Positions 35,040-44,186 of a stretch of 64,000 nt of DNA are shown here, one piece after another (positions within the stretch are counted from its first letter, which is position 1; each line of letters begins with the position of its first letter). The notes below the pieces were generated by a model. It made no database searches, was not told the DNA's origin, and saw nothing but the letters and a program-made list of their open reading frames with translations. This stretch comes from Xaviernesmea oryzae (lineage in GTDB: Bacteria; Pseudomonadota; Alphaproteobacteria; Rhizobiales; Rhizobiaceae), in assembly GCF_900177415.1 (NCBI RefSeq), contig NZ_FXAF01000011.1, forward strand, positions 372,001 to 436,000, given 5' to 3'. The translations under genes and the position numbers were made by a program.

Positions 35040-35321
35040 CGGGGTTCTCCAGGAACGGGCACCAAGAGGCTAGCGCCTTTCCGGCAAAGGAGAAGATGGC
35101 TCGATGCGAATTTTCCGGCAATGCCGTTTATATGGACAGCGAATCTGAATGATTACAGGATGATGACATGTCGGCCGCCGAGAGGCCGAAACGCGCACTT
35201 TTCCGTGAATTTTCCTCCTGCGGCGGCGCAGGGCAGGGTCCCGTTATCATCGCTTGCCCGTGACGCCTCACGCTGGCAGGAATGCAGCCGGGAGCCTTGA
35301 TTCGCCCGGACTGCCATTTCG

Positions 35322-36476
35322 ATGAAAACCCTTCTGCCGCCGGCCTTGCTTTATTTCAGCAATGCCATCCTGTTCGTTTCGCTGTTCACGCGCCTGCCGG
35401 CCATCCAGGCCTCCATGGGCATAGACAAAGCGGCTCTCGGTCTCGCGCTCCTGAGTGCGCCCGTCGGCACGTTTGTCGCCCTGCCGCTCGCCGGAAGGAT
35501 TACCGACCGGTTCACGCCGCGGCTGACGGCATTGGTCACGCTGCCGGTCTGCGCGGCGCTGAGCCCGGCCTTGACCGTTCTTCCGGTCGGCGGCTTCGCC
35601 GTCTGCTTCTTCCTCTTCGGCTTTTTCCGGACGATCTTCGACGTTGCCGCCAACATGATCTCCGCCGGCATCGAGCAGCGCACGGGTACGAAGGTTCTCG
35701 CCCGCAGTCACGGCTTCTGGTCGGTAGGTCTTCTGGTCGGGTCGCTATGTTCCGGTTTCCTGGCGGAGAGGGCGGTTGCGCCCTTTTCCCAGCAGGTCAT
35801 GGCCGCCGGTTTCGTCATCGCAGCCTGCCTGCTCGTGTTCTGGATGACGCCGAAGGACGTTGCGCCGGAACCGCAACCGGATCGCAAGCGTCCGGCCTAT
35901 GTCCTCCCGGACCGCACGATCATCCTGATCTGCGTCATGGTCTTCGGCCTGTGTATCGTCGAGGGCGCGATCTACGACTGGGGCATCTTCTTCCTGCGCG
36001 AGGAACTTGAGGCCGATCCGGCGATCGCCGGTGTGCTCTATGCCGTTTTCACCGTCGGCATGGGGCTGACCCGGCTTTCCGGCGACATGCTGCGCGACAG
36101 TTTCGGGCCGGTGGTCCTGGTGCGCGCCTCGGCCGTTTCGGTCGCCGCCGGCATCGTGCTTCTCGTGACGACGCCCGGGCTGATGCTCGCCGGCCTCGCG
36201 CTTTTCCTGATCGGGTGCGGCGTGGCGCTCGCTTTCCCGCTGGCCGTCTCGACGACGATCACGCTCGGCAAAGGGCAGCCGTCGGAAAACCTCGCGGCGC
36301 TGGCGCTGACCCTCATGCTTTCCACCATCGGCATTCCGCCACTGCTCGGTTTCATCGCGGAGCATGTCAGTCTTGTCGCGACCTTTCTGGTCCTGCTGCC
36401 TTGCGTGCTGGTCAGCTTCCTGATGGCCCCGGTGGCGGAAGGCCGACGCCTTTCTTCGCTTTCTCGCCGTGGTTAG
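35322..36476 (+). CDS. Major facilitator superfamily transporter
   Basis: 384 residues, about 12 membrane segments. The loop 2-3 motif reads LAGRITDRFTPR and the second-half equivalent GDMLRDSFGP. The general look (short loops, no large soluble part) is of a drug/metabolite exporter of the YbjJ/FsrR-like MFS group; substrate unknown. No ribosome binding site stronger than CATTTCGATG context is seen. It stands alone between two divergent or unrelated genes. Confidence 0.85.
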   Translation: MKTLLPPALLYFSNAILFVSLFTRLPAIQASMGIDKAALGLALLSAPVGTFVALPLAGRITDRFTPRLTALVTLPVCAALSPALTVLPVGGFAVCFFLFGFFRTIFDVAANMISAGIEQRTGTKVLARSHGFWSVGLLVGSLCSGFLAERAVAPFSQQVMAAGFVIAACLLVFWMTPKDVAPEPQPDRKRPAYVLPDRTIILICVMVFGLCIVEGAIYDWGIFFLREELEADPAIAGVLYAVFTVGMGLTRLSGDMLRDSFGPVVLVRASAVSVAAGIVLLVTTPGLMLAGLALFLIGCGVALAFPLAVSTTITLGKGQPSENLAALALTLMLSTIGIPPLLGFIAEHVSLVATFLVLLPCVLVSFLMAPVAEGRRLSSLSRRG

Positions 36477-36599
36477 CTGTGGGAAATCGGGCAGGGGTGC
36501 GGTCTGCCCCTAATTGGCCATAAGAATGCATAATGGGTTGAGCCCGCGGGCCATAGCCGTTACGACAATGAAACTGACTTGCCGAAAACAGGTGACACT

Positions 36600-37184
36600 G
36601 TGATCGACCCTTATGAGATGCTTGGTGTTTCCCGCGAGGCGGATGGCGCAGCCATCAAGTCGGCCTATCGCAGGCGCGCGAAGACGGCCCATCCGGACGC
36701 CGGCGGCGACGTCGACCTGTTCCGCAAGCTTAAGACGTCCTATGAGCTGCTCTCCGATCCTGTGCGCCGCAAGGTCTATGACGATACCGGCTATGATCCG
36801 GAACTCGCCGATCCCAAGGATCTGCAAGGTCTGGTGATCCTCGAAACGCTGGTCAACGAGGTCATTCTCGACGAGCGGGAACCGGGCAGTTTCGACCCGG
36901 TCGCCGCCATACGCCGCAAGCTCACCGACAGGATCGTCAACGCGCGCTTCCATATCCTGGAAATGGAGCGCCACCGGGCCCGCATTCGCCACCATATGGA
37001 CCGCATCGGCAGGAAGCCTGAAACGGATGTTCTGGGGCGCATGCTCAGATCGCGTTGCGAGGCGATAAGCGAGGCGATCGGCAAGGCTGAGGCCGAGATC
37101 GGAAACATCGAACAGGCCTATGGAATGCTGGACGGATATTCCTACGAAGTCGAAGTGCCCGAGATCAAGACCGCCGCCGAGTAA
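36600..37184 (+). CDS. J-domain (DnaJ-like) protein
   Basis: 194 residues from a GTG at 36600 with AGGTGA before it; a TTG at 36579 is the longer alternative. The J domain occupies residues 1-60 with the HPD triad at 31-33 (KTAHPDAGGD) and a KxYDxxG end. The remainder is helical, rich in Arg/Glu (MERHRARIRHHMDRI), with no Gly/Phe stretch or zinc finger, so it is a type III J protein that would recruit DnaK to a specific client. Client unknown. Confidence 0.82.
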   Translation: MIDPYEMLGVSREADGAAIKSAYRRRAKTAHPDAGGDVDLFRKLKTSYELLSDPVRRKVYDDTGYDPELADPKDLQGLVILETLVNEVILDEREPGSFDPVAAIRRKLTDRIVNARFHILEMERHRARIRHHMDRIGRKPETDVLGRMLRSRCEAISEAIGKAEAEIGNIEQAYGMLDGYSYEVEVPEIKTAAE

Positions 37185-37263
37185 GTGCTATCGTCCAAAC
37201 CCGTCCTGACGCCGAAATCGCTTCAAGTTACCCATACAACTCGTTTATTCCAAAGGGTTTTTC

Positions 37264-37743
37264 ATGGTATTGACCATACGTGAGGCCGCCCGTGACGATG
37301 CGGCGACGCTTCTCGGATTCATCCGCGAACTGGCGATCTATGAAAAAGCCGAGCATGAGGTCGCGGCGACGGTCGAAACGATCGGAGAGTCGATCTTCGG
37401 CAGGAATTCGGTGACGCAGGCCCTGATCTGTGAACGGAACGGCGAGCCGGTCGGCATGGCGATCTGGTTCTTCAGCTATTCGACCTGGCAGGCAAAAAAC
37501 GGGCTTTATCTCGAAGACCTGTATGTGACGCCGAAGGCGCGCGGGCTCGGCGCCGGCAAGGCCATGCTGAAGCGGCTGGCCGGGATCGCGCTTGAAAATG
37601 GCTGCGGCCGTTTCGAGTGGAGCGTGCTCGACTGGAACGAACCCGCGATCCGCGTCTACGAGGCGATCGGCGCCGAACCGATGAACGAGTGGATCCGTTA
37701 CCGGCTGACCGGCGATGCGTTGAAAAACTTCGCCGGAAGCTGA
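37264..37743 (+). CDS. GNAT-family N-acetyltransferase
   Basis: 159 residues. Gcn5-type fold: IREAARDDAATLLGFIRELA at the start, LEDLYVTPKARGLGAGKAML with the acetyl-CoA loop (RGLGAGKA) near residue 95, and WSVLDWNEPAIRVYEAIGA at 118-136. The stretch resembles diamine/thialysine acetyltransferases (SAT group), so a polyamine-like substrate is plausible but not shown. Monocistronic by spacing. Confidence 0.85.
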   Translation: MVLTIREAARDDAATLLGFIRELAIYEKAEHEVAATVETIGESIFGRNSVTQALICERNGEPVGMAIWFFSYSTWQAKNGLYLEDLYVTPKARGLGAGKAMLKRLAGIALENGCGRFEWSVLDWNEPAIRVYEAIGAEPMNEWIRYRLTGDALKNFAGS

Positions 37744-37846
37744 GGGAGGGAGAGACACTGGAGCAAAGCCGTCAATGCTCATGGCAGCGCTTCGGAACAT
37801 ATCGGCAAATCACATAAGATAGATTATGGAACTCGGATGTGTGGCA

Positions 37847-37880
37847 GATGGATCAATGGCTTGGATGGATCAATGGCTTG
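37847..37880 (+). repeat. Perfect 17-bp tandem duplication
   Basis: GATGGATCAATGGCTTG occurs twice without spacer in the gap between the acetyltransferase and the MBL-fold gene. No coding role is seen. Confidence 0.8.
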
Positions 37881-37907
37881 GCACTGCATCTCCCGTCAGC
37901 GTCGAAA

Positions 37908-38738
37908 CTAAAGCTCGCCTTCCAAGACTTCGACCTCGAAGGCCATTCCGTCATAGGCCGGCTCCACATGGGCCGGAGTCTCGGCCATGACGATATCGTA
38001 ATCGAGCGGAATGTGCATATGCGTCAGGATCGCATGTTTGGGTGAAAGCCGCGCGATCCAGTCGAGCGCCTGTTCGAGCGAAAGATGGCTCGGATGGTAT
38101 TTGTATTGCAACGCGTCGATAATCAGCACGTCCAATCCACCGAGCCTGGCAATGGTCTCCTGAGGAAAGTCGCTGACGTCGCTGCTATAGGCCACGCCGC
38201 CGATCCGGAACCCCAGCGAATAGATGTCGCCATGCGACTGCCGGTAAGGCAGGAAGCGGATCGGCCCGCCCGGCCCGTCAACGATGATCGGCTCGTCCAT
38301 GCTCTCGATCAGGAACGGCCGAACGATCGGCGGATAATTGCCGCCCGGCGGCGTTTCGAGGCAATAGCCGAAGCCTTGGCGGATACGCTCCATCGTGAAC
38401 GGATCGGCGTGGATCGGAATGCGATGCCGCTGCAGCATGAAATAGGTCCGCAGGTCGTCGATGCCGTGCAGGTGATCCGCATGCGCATGGGTATAAAGCA
38501 CCGCATCGACCCGCTGCACGTTGGCGGCGACCATCTGCTGGCGGAAATCCGGTCCTGTATCGACCACGACCACCGTGCTGCCGCCATCAGGCCCGATTTG
38601 CTCGACCATGAAAGCCGCGCGGGTCCGGTAATTTTTCGGATTGCCCGGATCGCAGGCACCCCAATCGCCGTTCGGTCGCGGCACGCCGGGCGACGACGAG
38701 CAGCCAAGAATGGTGAAGCGCCGCCGATACCGCGCCAC
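37908..38738 (-). CDS. MBL-fold metal-dependent hydrolase
   Basis: 276 residues from a GTG at 38738. The metallo-beta-lactamase motif THAHADHLHGIDDLR is at about residues 83-97, with further metal ligands in YRQSHGDIYSLGF and LTHMHIPLDYD. The N-terminal FTILGCSSSPGVPRP and the lack of an RNA-binding arm fit the PhnP/RNase-Z-like phosphodiesterase group. It follows tatD with three bases between and is the last gene of the rlpA-dacF-tmk-holB-metG-tatD series. The substrate is unknown. Confidence 0.88.
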   Translation of the reverse strand: MARYRRRFTILGCSSSPGVPRPNGDWGACDPGNPKNYRTRAAFMVEQIGPDGGSTVVVVDTGPDFRQQMVAANVQRVDAVLYTHAHADHLHGIDDLRTYFMLQRHRIPIHADPFTMERIRQGFGYCLETPPGGNYPPIVRPFLIESMDEPIIVDGPGGPIRFLPYRQSHGDIYSLGFRIGGVAYSSDVSDFPQETIARLGGLDVLIIDALQYKYHPSHLSLEQALDWIARLSPKHAILTHMHIPLDYDIVMAETPAHVEPAYDGMAFEVEVLEGEL

Positions 38739-38741
38739 CGG

Positions 38742-39524
38742 TCAAAGCCTCGGCATTCTGGAGAAGATGCGGAACGCATTCTCCGTGGTGATCCGGGCGA
38801 TCTCTTGATAAGCAACGCCCTTGCATTCGGCGAGCACCTCGGCCGTATTGATCACGTAGGAAGGCTCGTTGCGCTTGCCGCGCCAGCGCTTCGGCGCCAG
38901 ATACGGCGCATCGGTCTCGACCAACAGCCGATCCATGGGCACGGTTTTGGCTATGTCCCGCAGATCCTCGGATTTCGGAAAGGTCAGAATGCCGGAGAAG
39001 GAGATATAGCCGCCGAGCTCGACGCCGGTGCGGGCAAGCTCGGGACCGGACGAAAAGCAGTGCAGAATGAAGGGGAAGGCCCCCTTCCCGCTTTCCGTGG
39101 TCAGGATCTCGATCATGTCCTCGTCGGCGCTGCGGCTGTGGATGACGAGCGGCAATTGGGTCTCGCGTGCCGCTGCGATATGACGGACGAACCCGGTCTT
39201 CTGGTCGGCGGGCGTTTGCGTATCGTAGAAATAGTCGAGCCCGGCTTCGCCGATCGCGACGATCTTTTCATGCCGGTTGGCAAGACGCACCAAGTCTTCC
39301 GTCTGGACGTCCAGCTCGTCGCCGGCATTGTTCGGATGCGTGCCGACGGAGCAGAAAACCGACGGATATTTCTCGGTGATCGCCAGAAGGCCGTCGAGTT
39401 TGCGCACCCGGGTCGAAATGGTCACCATCTGCGTCACGCCGGCCTCGTGGGCACGCGTGATGATCGCGTCGCGCTCGTCTGCGAAATCGGCAAAATCCAG
39501 ATGGCAATGGGTATCGATCAGCAT
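38742..39524 (-). CDS. TatD-family metal-dependent hydrolase
   Basis: 260 residues. Starts MLIDTHCHLDFADF, with the HxH metal motif at residues 6-8; further ligands in GEAGLDYFYD, VIHSRSADED and VETDAPYLAP. TatD-type enzymes are 3'-5' DNA exonucleases or D-aminoacyl-tRNA-related hydrolases. Eight bases separate it from metG upstream. Confidence 0.92.
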   Translation of the reverse strand: MLIDTHCHLDFADFADERDAIITRAHEAGVTQMVTISTRVRKLDGLLAITEKYPSVFCSVGTHPNNAGDELDVQTEDLVRLANRHEKIVAIGEAGLDYFYDTQTPADQKTGFVRHIAAARETQLPLVIHSRSADEDMIEILTTESGKGAFPFILHCFSSGPELARTGVELGGYISFSGILTFPKSEDLRDIAKTVPMDRLLVETDAPYLAPKRWRGKRNEPSYVINTAEVLAECKGVAYQEIARITTENAFRIFSRMPRL

Positions 39525-39532
39525 GAAAAAGC

Positions 39533-41086
39533 CTACGAGGTCGTTTCGGGCGCCACGTAACGCGGGAAGACCGGCTGCGGTGCTTCGAGAGCCGTGCCCG
39601 GCTTCAGGCGGCCGGCTTGGCCAAGCGCCGCAAAGTCCCGGCTGTCGGCCGGCACGGCGACCAGATCGAGCAGCTTGGCAGACGATTCCGGCATGAAGGG
39701 CTGCAGCAGGATGGCGATCTGGCGCACCACTTCGGCCGTCACATAGAGCACCGTGCCCATGCGGGCCGGGTCGGTTTTCCTCAGCACCCAGGGCGCCTGG
39801 GCGGCGAAGTAGCGGTCCGTGTCGGAAACGACGCCGATGATGGCCGCGAGCGCCCGGTGGATGGCCTGCTTGCTCATTTCCTCACGGCAGATGGCGATGA
39901 GCCCGTCAGCGGCGGCGAGCAGTTCCTTGTCCGCGTCGGTAAGTTCGCCGGGCTCGGGAATGCGGCCGTCGCAGTTCTTGACGATCATCGACAGCGAACG
40001 GCTGGCGAGATTGCCGATACCGTTGGCGAGATCCGCATTGACACGGGCCGCGATGAGCTGCTCGTTGCAATTGCCGTCCTGCCCAAAGGAAATCTCCCGG
40101 CAGAGATAATAGCGCACGTAGTCGAGCCCGAACTTTTCCAGAAGCTCGAACGGATCGACGACGTTGCCGAGCGATTTCGACATCTTCTCGCCGGCGTTCA
40201 GCACGAAGCCGTGCGCATAGACGCGTTTCGGCAGCGGCAGCTTGGCCGACATCAGGAAGGCCGGCCAATAGACGGCGTGGAAGCGGATGATGTCCTTGCC
40301 GATGATGTGCACATCCGCCGGCCAGTATTTGGCGCGCGGGCCTTTCGGGTCCTCCAGATAGCCGGTGGCGGTGAGATAGTTGGTCAGCGCATCGACCCAC
40401 ACGTACATGACGTGCGCGGGGTCGTTCGGTACCTTGATACCCCAGTCGAAGGTGGTGCGGGAAACGGACAGATCCCTGAGGCCGGATTTGACGAAGGAGA
40501 TCACTTCGTTTCGGCGCTCGTTCGGGCCGATGAAGTCCGGATTTTCCTCGTAGTGCTTGAGCAGCTTGTCGCCGTAAGCCGAGAGCCTGAAGAAATAGCT
40601 CGACTCCTCCACCCATTCCACCGGCGTGCCCTGCGGCCCGTAGCGCACGCCGTCGCGCACCTCGGTTTCGTTCTCGGCGTAATAGGCCTCATCGCGCACC
40701 GAATACCAGCCCGCATAGGTATCCTTATAGATGTCGCCGTTATCGGCCATGAGGTTCCAGATGTCCCTGGAAGCCTCGTGATGGCGCGCTTCGGTCGTGC
40801 GGATGAAATCGTCGTTCGACGCGTTCAGCAGCCGGCCCATGCCGCGGAATTCGGCGGAGTTGCGCGCGGCGAGCTCCTCCGGCGTGACCCCTTCCGCACG
40901 CGCGGTCTGCTGCATCTTCTGGCCGTGCTCGTCGGTACCGGTCAGGAAGAAGACATCCTTGCCGTCGAGGCGCTGGAAGCGCGCCATGGCATCCGTCGCG
41001 ATCAGCTCGTAGGCATGGCCGATATGCGGCTTGCCGTTCGGATAGGAAATCGCGGTAGTGATGTAATAGGGCGTCTTGTCGGACAT
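39533..41086 (-). CDS. metG: Methionyl-tRNA synthetase
   Basis: 517 residues, the short form without the C-terminal tRNA-binding extension. HIGH signature in YPNGKPHIGHAYE near residue 20, KMSKS as GEKMSKSLGN near 300. Zinc-knuckle cysteines are absent, as in the short bacterial class. ATG 41086 (MSDKTPYYITTAISY) is chosen; five more codons are open upstream. In the middle of the envelope/replication operon. Confidence 0.96.
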   Translation of the reverse strand: MSDKTPYYITTAISYPNGKPHIGHAYELIATDAMARFQRLDGKDVFFLTGTDEHGQKMQQTARAEGVTPEELAARNSAEFRGMGRLLNASNDDFIRTTEARHHEASRDIWNLMADNGDIYKDTYAGWYSVRDEAYYAENETEVRDGVRYGPQGTPVEWVEESSYFFRLSAYGDKLLKHYEENPDFIGPNERRNEVISFVKSGLRDLSVSRTTFDWGIKVPNDPAHVMYVWVDALTNYLTATGYLEDPKGPRAKYWPADVHIIGKDIIRFHAVYWPAFLMSAKLPLPKRVYAHGFVLNAGEKMSKSLGNVVDPFELLEKFGLDYVRYYLCREISFGQDGNCNEQLIAARVNADLANGIGNLASRSLSMIVKNCDGRIPEPGELTDADKELLAAADGLIAICREEMSKQAIHRALAAIIGVVSDTDRYFAAQAPWVLRKTDPARMGTVLYVTAEVVRQIAILLQPFMPESSAKLLDLVAVPADSRDFAALGQAGRLKPGTALEAPQPVFPRYVAPETTS

Positions 41087-41175
41087 GGGGCACTCGGGCA
41101 CTTGATTTGTTCATGCCGCTCTTAGCGCATGTTTCGCGGATGCGAAACACAAAGTTCCTCGATGGGTTCCCCCGC

Positions 41176-42204
41176 CTAGCGTCGGGCGGCTTCAAGGATC
41201 GAGAGGATCGTCTGCTTGCGGTCGAGGTTGTAAGCCTGCGCGATGGTGATCTTCTCGCCTATGTCGCTGACGAGCTTTGCCTGCCGGTCGGCGGTCGCAA
41301 GATCGCCGCCGAGCGCTGCCGCGCGGGCCCGGGCGACGAGGTGGTCGCTCAGATGCTCCAGGAAGAACCCGAAGATCACGTCGCTCTCCTTGCCGGACAG
41401 CACGTCGGCCAGCCGGTGCATGGCCTTGCGGGCCGTTGGGCCTTCCGCGGCGATCACCTCGTCGAAGGCGGCGATGATCTCCGTACCGCCGTAATTCAGG
41501 AGCTTCAGCGCCTGCGAGACGCTGCCCTTCCCCATCGAGAGCACCATTTCCTCGGTCTTGCCGCCGTCGAGGAGCATTCCAAGTCCGGCCAGCGCCTTCG
41601 CAAGATCGCCGTCACTCAGCGGTGACAGCTTCAGCGGCTGGCAGCGGGAACGGATCGTCGGCAGGAGTTTTCCAGGCGCATGGGACAGGACCAGGAAGAG
41701 CGCCCGCCGCGGCGGCTCCTCGAGGATTTTCAGGATGGCATTGGCCGCGTTGCGGTTGAGATCGTCGGCGGGATCGATGATGACGATCCGCCAGTTGCCC
41801 GTGCCGGAGGTCTGGGAGAAGAAGTGCCCCGCCCTGCGCACCTCGTCGACGGTGATCGCTGTTTTTGTCTTGCCGGTCTTCTCGTCCACCGGCCGGGCCA
41901 GATGCAGGAGATTGTGCGAGGCACCGGAGGCGATCTGCCGGCTGACCGGCGAATCCGGATCCGGATCGGCGATATGATCGGGCGCTGTCGCGGGATCCGG
42001 ATGGGTGAGCACATGATTGGCGAAGCGGAAGGCGAGCGTCGCTTTGCCGATCCCTTCCGGGCCTTCGATCAGGATCGCGTGGTGGCCCTTGCCGGAGCGG
42101 TAGCTGCGGGCAAGGAAATCCTCGGCGGCCCGATGGCCGTAGAGATGCGGATTGCGTGCCGGCGGCACGGCGCCGTCGAGAATGCCCGGGGTTTCCTCGC
42201 TCAT
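41176..42204 (-). CDS. holB: DNA polymerase III subunit delta prime
   Basis: 342 residues. AAA+ clamp-loader subunit: Walker A EGPEGIGKATLAFRFA near residue 48, IIDPADDLNRNAANAILKILEEPP near 150, and SHAPGKLLPTIRSRC with the sensor/arginine-finger-like SRC. It opens the beta clamp together with DnaX and HolA. The first four bases overlap the tmk stop (ATGA), and tmk-holB is a widespread pair. Confidence 0.94.
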   Translation of the reverse strand: MSEETPGILDGAVPPARNPHLYGHRAAEDFLARSYRSGKGHHAILIEGPEGIGKATLAFRFANHVLTHPDPATAPDHIADPDPDSPVSRQIASGASHNLLHLARPVDEKTGKTKTAITVDEVRRAGHFFSQTSGTGNWRIVIIDPADDLNRNAANAILKILEEPPRRALFLVLSHAPGKLLPTIRSRCQPLKLSPLSDGDLAKALAGLGMLLDGGKTEEMVLSMGKGSVSQALKLLNYGGTEIIAAFDEVIAAEGPTARKAMHRLADVLSGKESDVIFGFFLEHLSDHLVARARAAALGGDLATADRQAKLVSDIGEKITIAQAYNLDRKQTILSILEAARR

Positions 42205-42899
42205 CCGACGGTTTCCGTGCTGGCCGCCCGGGCGGAGGGGAGTTCGCGCACCAACGGTTCGACGATCGCGAAAATCTCCTGAGCGATCTCCTCTTCCGGG
42301 CGCTCGGCATTCACCACGCGGCAGCGCTCCGGCTCGGCCTCCGCGATCTCCAGATAGGCCTCCCGGCGCTTCTCGTGGGTCTCGATCTCTTCACGCTCGA
42401 ACCGGTCCGGGGCGTTCTCGGCACTGCGCTTGCGGGCGCGCTTCAGCCCCACTTCGGCCGGCAGATCGAGGATCAGCGTGCAATCCGGCATCACGCCGTT
42501 GATCGCGATGCGCTGCAGCGCCTCGATGAAATCCGGCTCCAGGTTGCCGGTAACGCCCTGATAGACGCGCGAGGAATCGATGAAGCGGTCGCAGAGCACG
42601 ATCGCGCCGCTTTCGAGCGCCGGCCGGATCACCTCTTCGACGTGATCGTTGCGCGCGGCGGCAAACAGGATGGCTTCCATGCGCACCCCGAATTCCTCCG
42701 CCGCGCCGGAGAGAAGGACGTGACGCACGGCCTCCGCCCCCGGCGAGCCGCCCGGCTCGCGGGTCATCAGCACATCATGGCCGCGCCGGCGCAACTGGTC
42801 CGCCAGCCGGCGAATCTGGGTGGATTTGCCAGCCCCCTCGCCGCCTTCGAAAGTCACGAACAATCCGGAATGTTCTGCCACGCGTGTTTCCGCATTCAC
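42201..42899 (-). CDS. tmk: Thymidylate kinase
   Basis: 232 residues from a GTG at 42899. P-loop FEGGEGAGKSTQIRRLA near residue 17-33, the DR(F/Y) motif LCDRFIDSSRVYQG near 100, and a LID region RKRSAENAPDRFERE. Phosphorylates dTMP to dTDP. Overlaps holB by four bases; dacF lies 53 bases upstream. Confidence 0.95.
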   Translation of the reverse strand: MNAETRVAEHSGLFVTFEGGEGAGKSTQIRRLADQLRRRGHDVLMTREPGGSPGAEAVRHVLLSGAAEEFGVRMEAILFAAARNDHVEEVIRPALESGAIVLCDRFIDSSRVYQGVTGNLEPDFIEALQRIAINGVMPDCTLILDLPAEVGLKRARKRSAENAPDRFEREEIETHEKRREAYLEIAEAEPERCRVVNAERPEEEIAQEIFAIVEPLVRELPSARAASTETVG

Positions 42900-42952
42900 T
42901 TCTTTATCGGCTTATAACGCATAAGGGTGCGCTGCGAAACAACGTCTCCATG

Positions 42953-44140
42953 CTAAAGCCAGAAGAACATCAGTTCCAGGAGAGCATCGGTCGCCTGGCT
43001 GGTAAGGCCGCCCTGCCCGACCGGTTGCGCCGTCACCAGCGGCACTTCCCGCACCACCCGGTCTCCTGCGGAAATTCTCAATACGCCGACATCCTGCCCT
43101 TCGGCGACCGGCGCCCTCAGCGGCCAGCGATAGACGATCCGCCCGCTCAGTCGCGCGGGATTGTTGGTCGGCATATAGATATCGACGGGTTCTTTGGCGA
43201 CGAGATCGACATAACGCGACGTGCCGCCGTAGACGCTCGCCTGACCGATCACCTCACCCTGGCGGAAGAGCACCTTGGTCTCGAATGAGGAAAGCCCCCA
43301 TTCCAGCACCCTGCGTGCTTCCTCTAATCTCTCCTTGTCGCTCGCAAGGCCGCCCATCGCCAGGAAGAGCCGTGTGCCGTCGCGCTCCACCGAGGCGACC
43401 AGTGCGTAACCGGAACCCTCCGCAAAGCCGGCGCCCAGGCCGTCGATGCCGATATTGAGCGCCATGAGCGGGTTCTTGTTGCGCTGGAAAATCCTGTTCC
43501 ATTCGAAATCCGGTTGCGCATAGAGCGGATAGAACTCCGGATATTCCCGATGGATGTGGCGTGCGAGCTCGACCAGGTCGCGCGCGGTCGTGTGGCTCTC
43601 GGCATCCGGCAGTCCGGTGGAATTGCCGAAGACGGAACGGGCAAGGCCGAGATCCTTGGCGCGTGCCGTCATGCGGGCGGCGAATTCCGCGTCGGAACGG
43701 GAAATGCCCTCGGCCAGCACGATGCAGGCGTCGTTGGCGTTCTGGATGATGACGCCCTTGACGAGGTCCTCGACGCGAACCTGCGATTTCAGCGCCGCGA
43801 ACATGGTGGTCGTGCCGGAAGGCGCCCCGCCCGTCCGCCAGGCATGTTCGCTGACGGGATAGACCGTGTCCGGGCTGATCTCGCCTTTTTTGATGGCGCT
43901 GAAGACGACCTCCATCGTCATCAGCTTGGCAAGCGATGCGGGCGGAAAGGTCTGGTTTTCATTGGAAGCGAGCAGCACCGTGCCGGTCTTCGCCTCCACC
44001 ATGTAGACCTGTTTGGCCTTGGTGACGAAACCAGGCGAAGGCTCCTGCGCATTCGTGGCTCCGGAGAGCCGGGCGGCTGCAAGGATAGCCAGGCAAAGGA
44101 AGAACAGAAGGCGTCGCATCATCACCACAGACCGTTTCAT
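42953..44140 (-). CDS. D-alanyl-D-alanine carboxypeptidase-like protein (DacF type) with altered motifs
   Basis: 395 residues: signal peptide (1-31), penicillin-binding transpeptidase-like domain (about 38-265) and a beta-rich C-terminal domain, the layout of PBP5/DacF. The nucleophile motif SLAK is intact at residues 69-72. The second motif, SxN, reads N134-A-N136 (IIQNANDACI), and the third, KTG, reads G236-A237-G238 (IDGLGAGFAEGSGY). Loss of the KTG lysine is expected to weaken or change catalysis, so activity on D-Ala-D-Ala is not assured. It lies between rlpA and tmk in an envelope operon. Confidence 0.85.
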   Translation of the reverse strand: MKRSVVMMRRLLFFLCLAILAAARLSGATNAQEPSPGFVTKAKQVYMVEAKTGTVLLASNENQTFPPASLAKLMTMEVVFSAIKKGEISPDTVYPVSEHAWRTGGAPSGTTTMFAALKSQVRVEDLVKGVIIQNANDACIVLAEGISRSDAEFAARMTARAKDLGLARSVFGNSTGLPDAESHTTARDLVELARHIHREYPEFYPLYAQPDFEWNRIFQRNKNPLMALNIGIDGLGAGFAEGSGYALVASVERDGTRLFLAMGGLASDKERLEEARRVLEWGLSSFETKVLFRQGEVIGQASVYGGTSRYVDLVAKEPVDIYMPTNNPARLSGRIVYRWPLRAPVAEGQDVGVLRISAGDRVVREVPLVTAQPVGQGGLTSQATDALLELMFFWL

Positions 44141-44186
44141 TCCCCTGCGTAGCAGTGCCGATTGCGGGCGGCAATCGGCACGAGGC

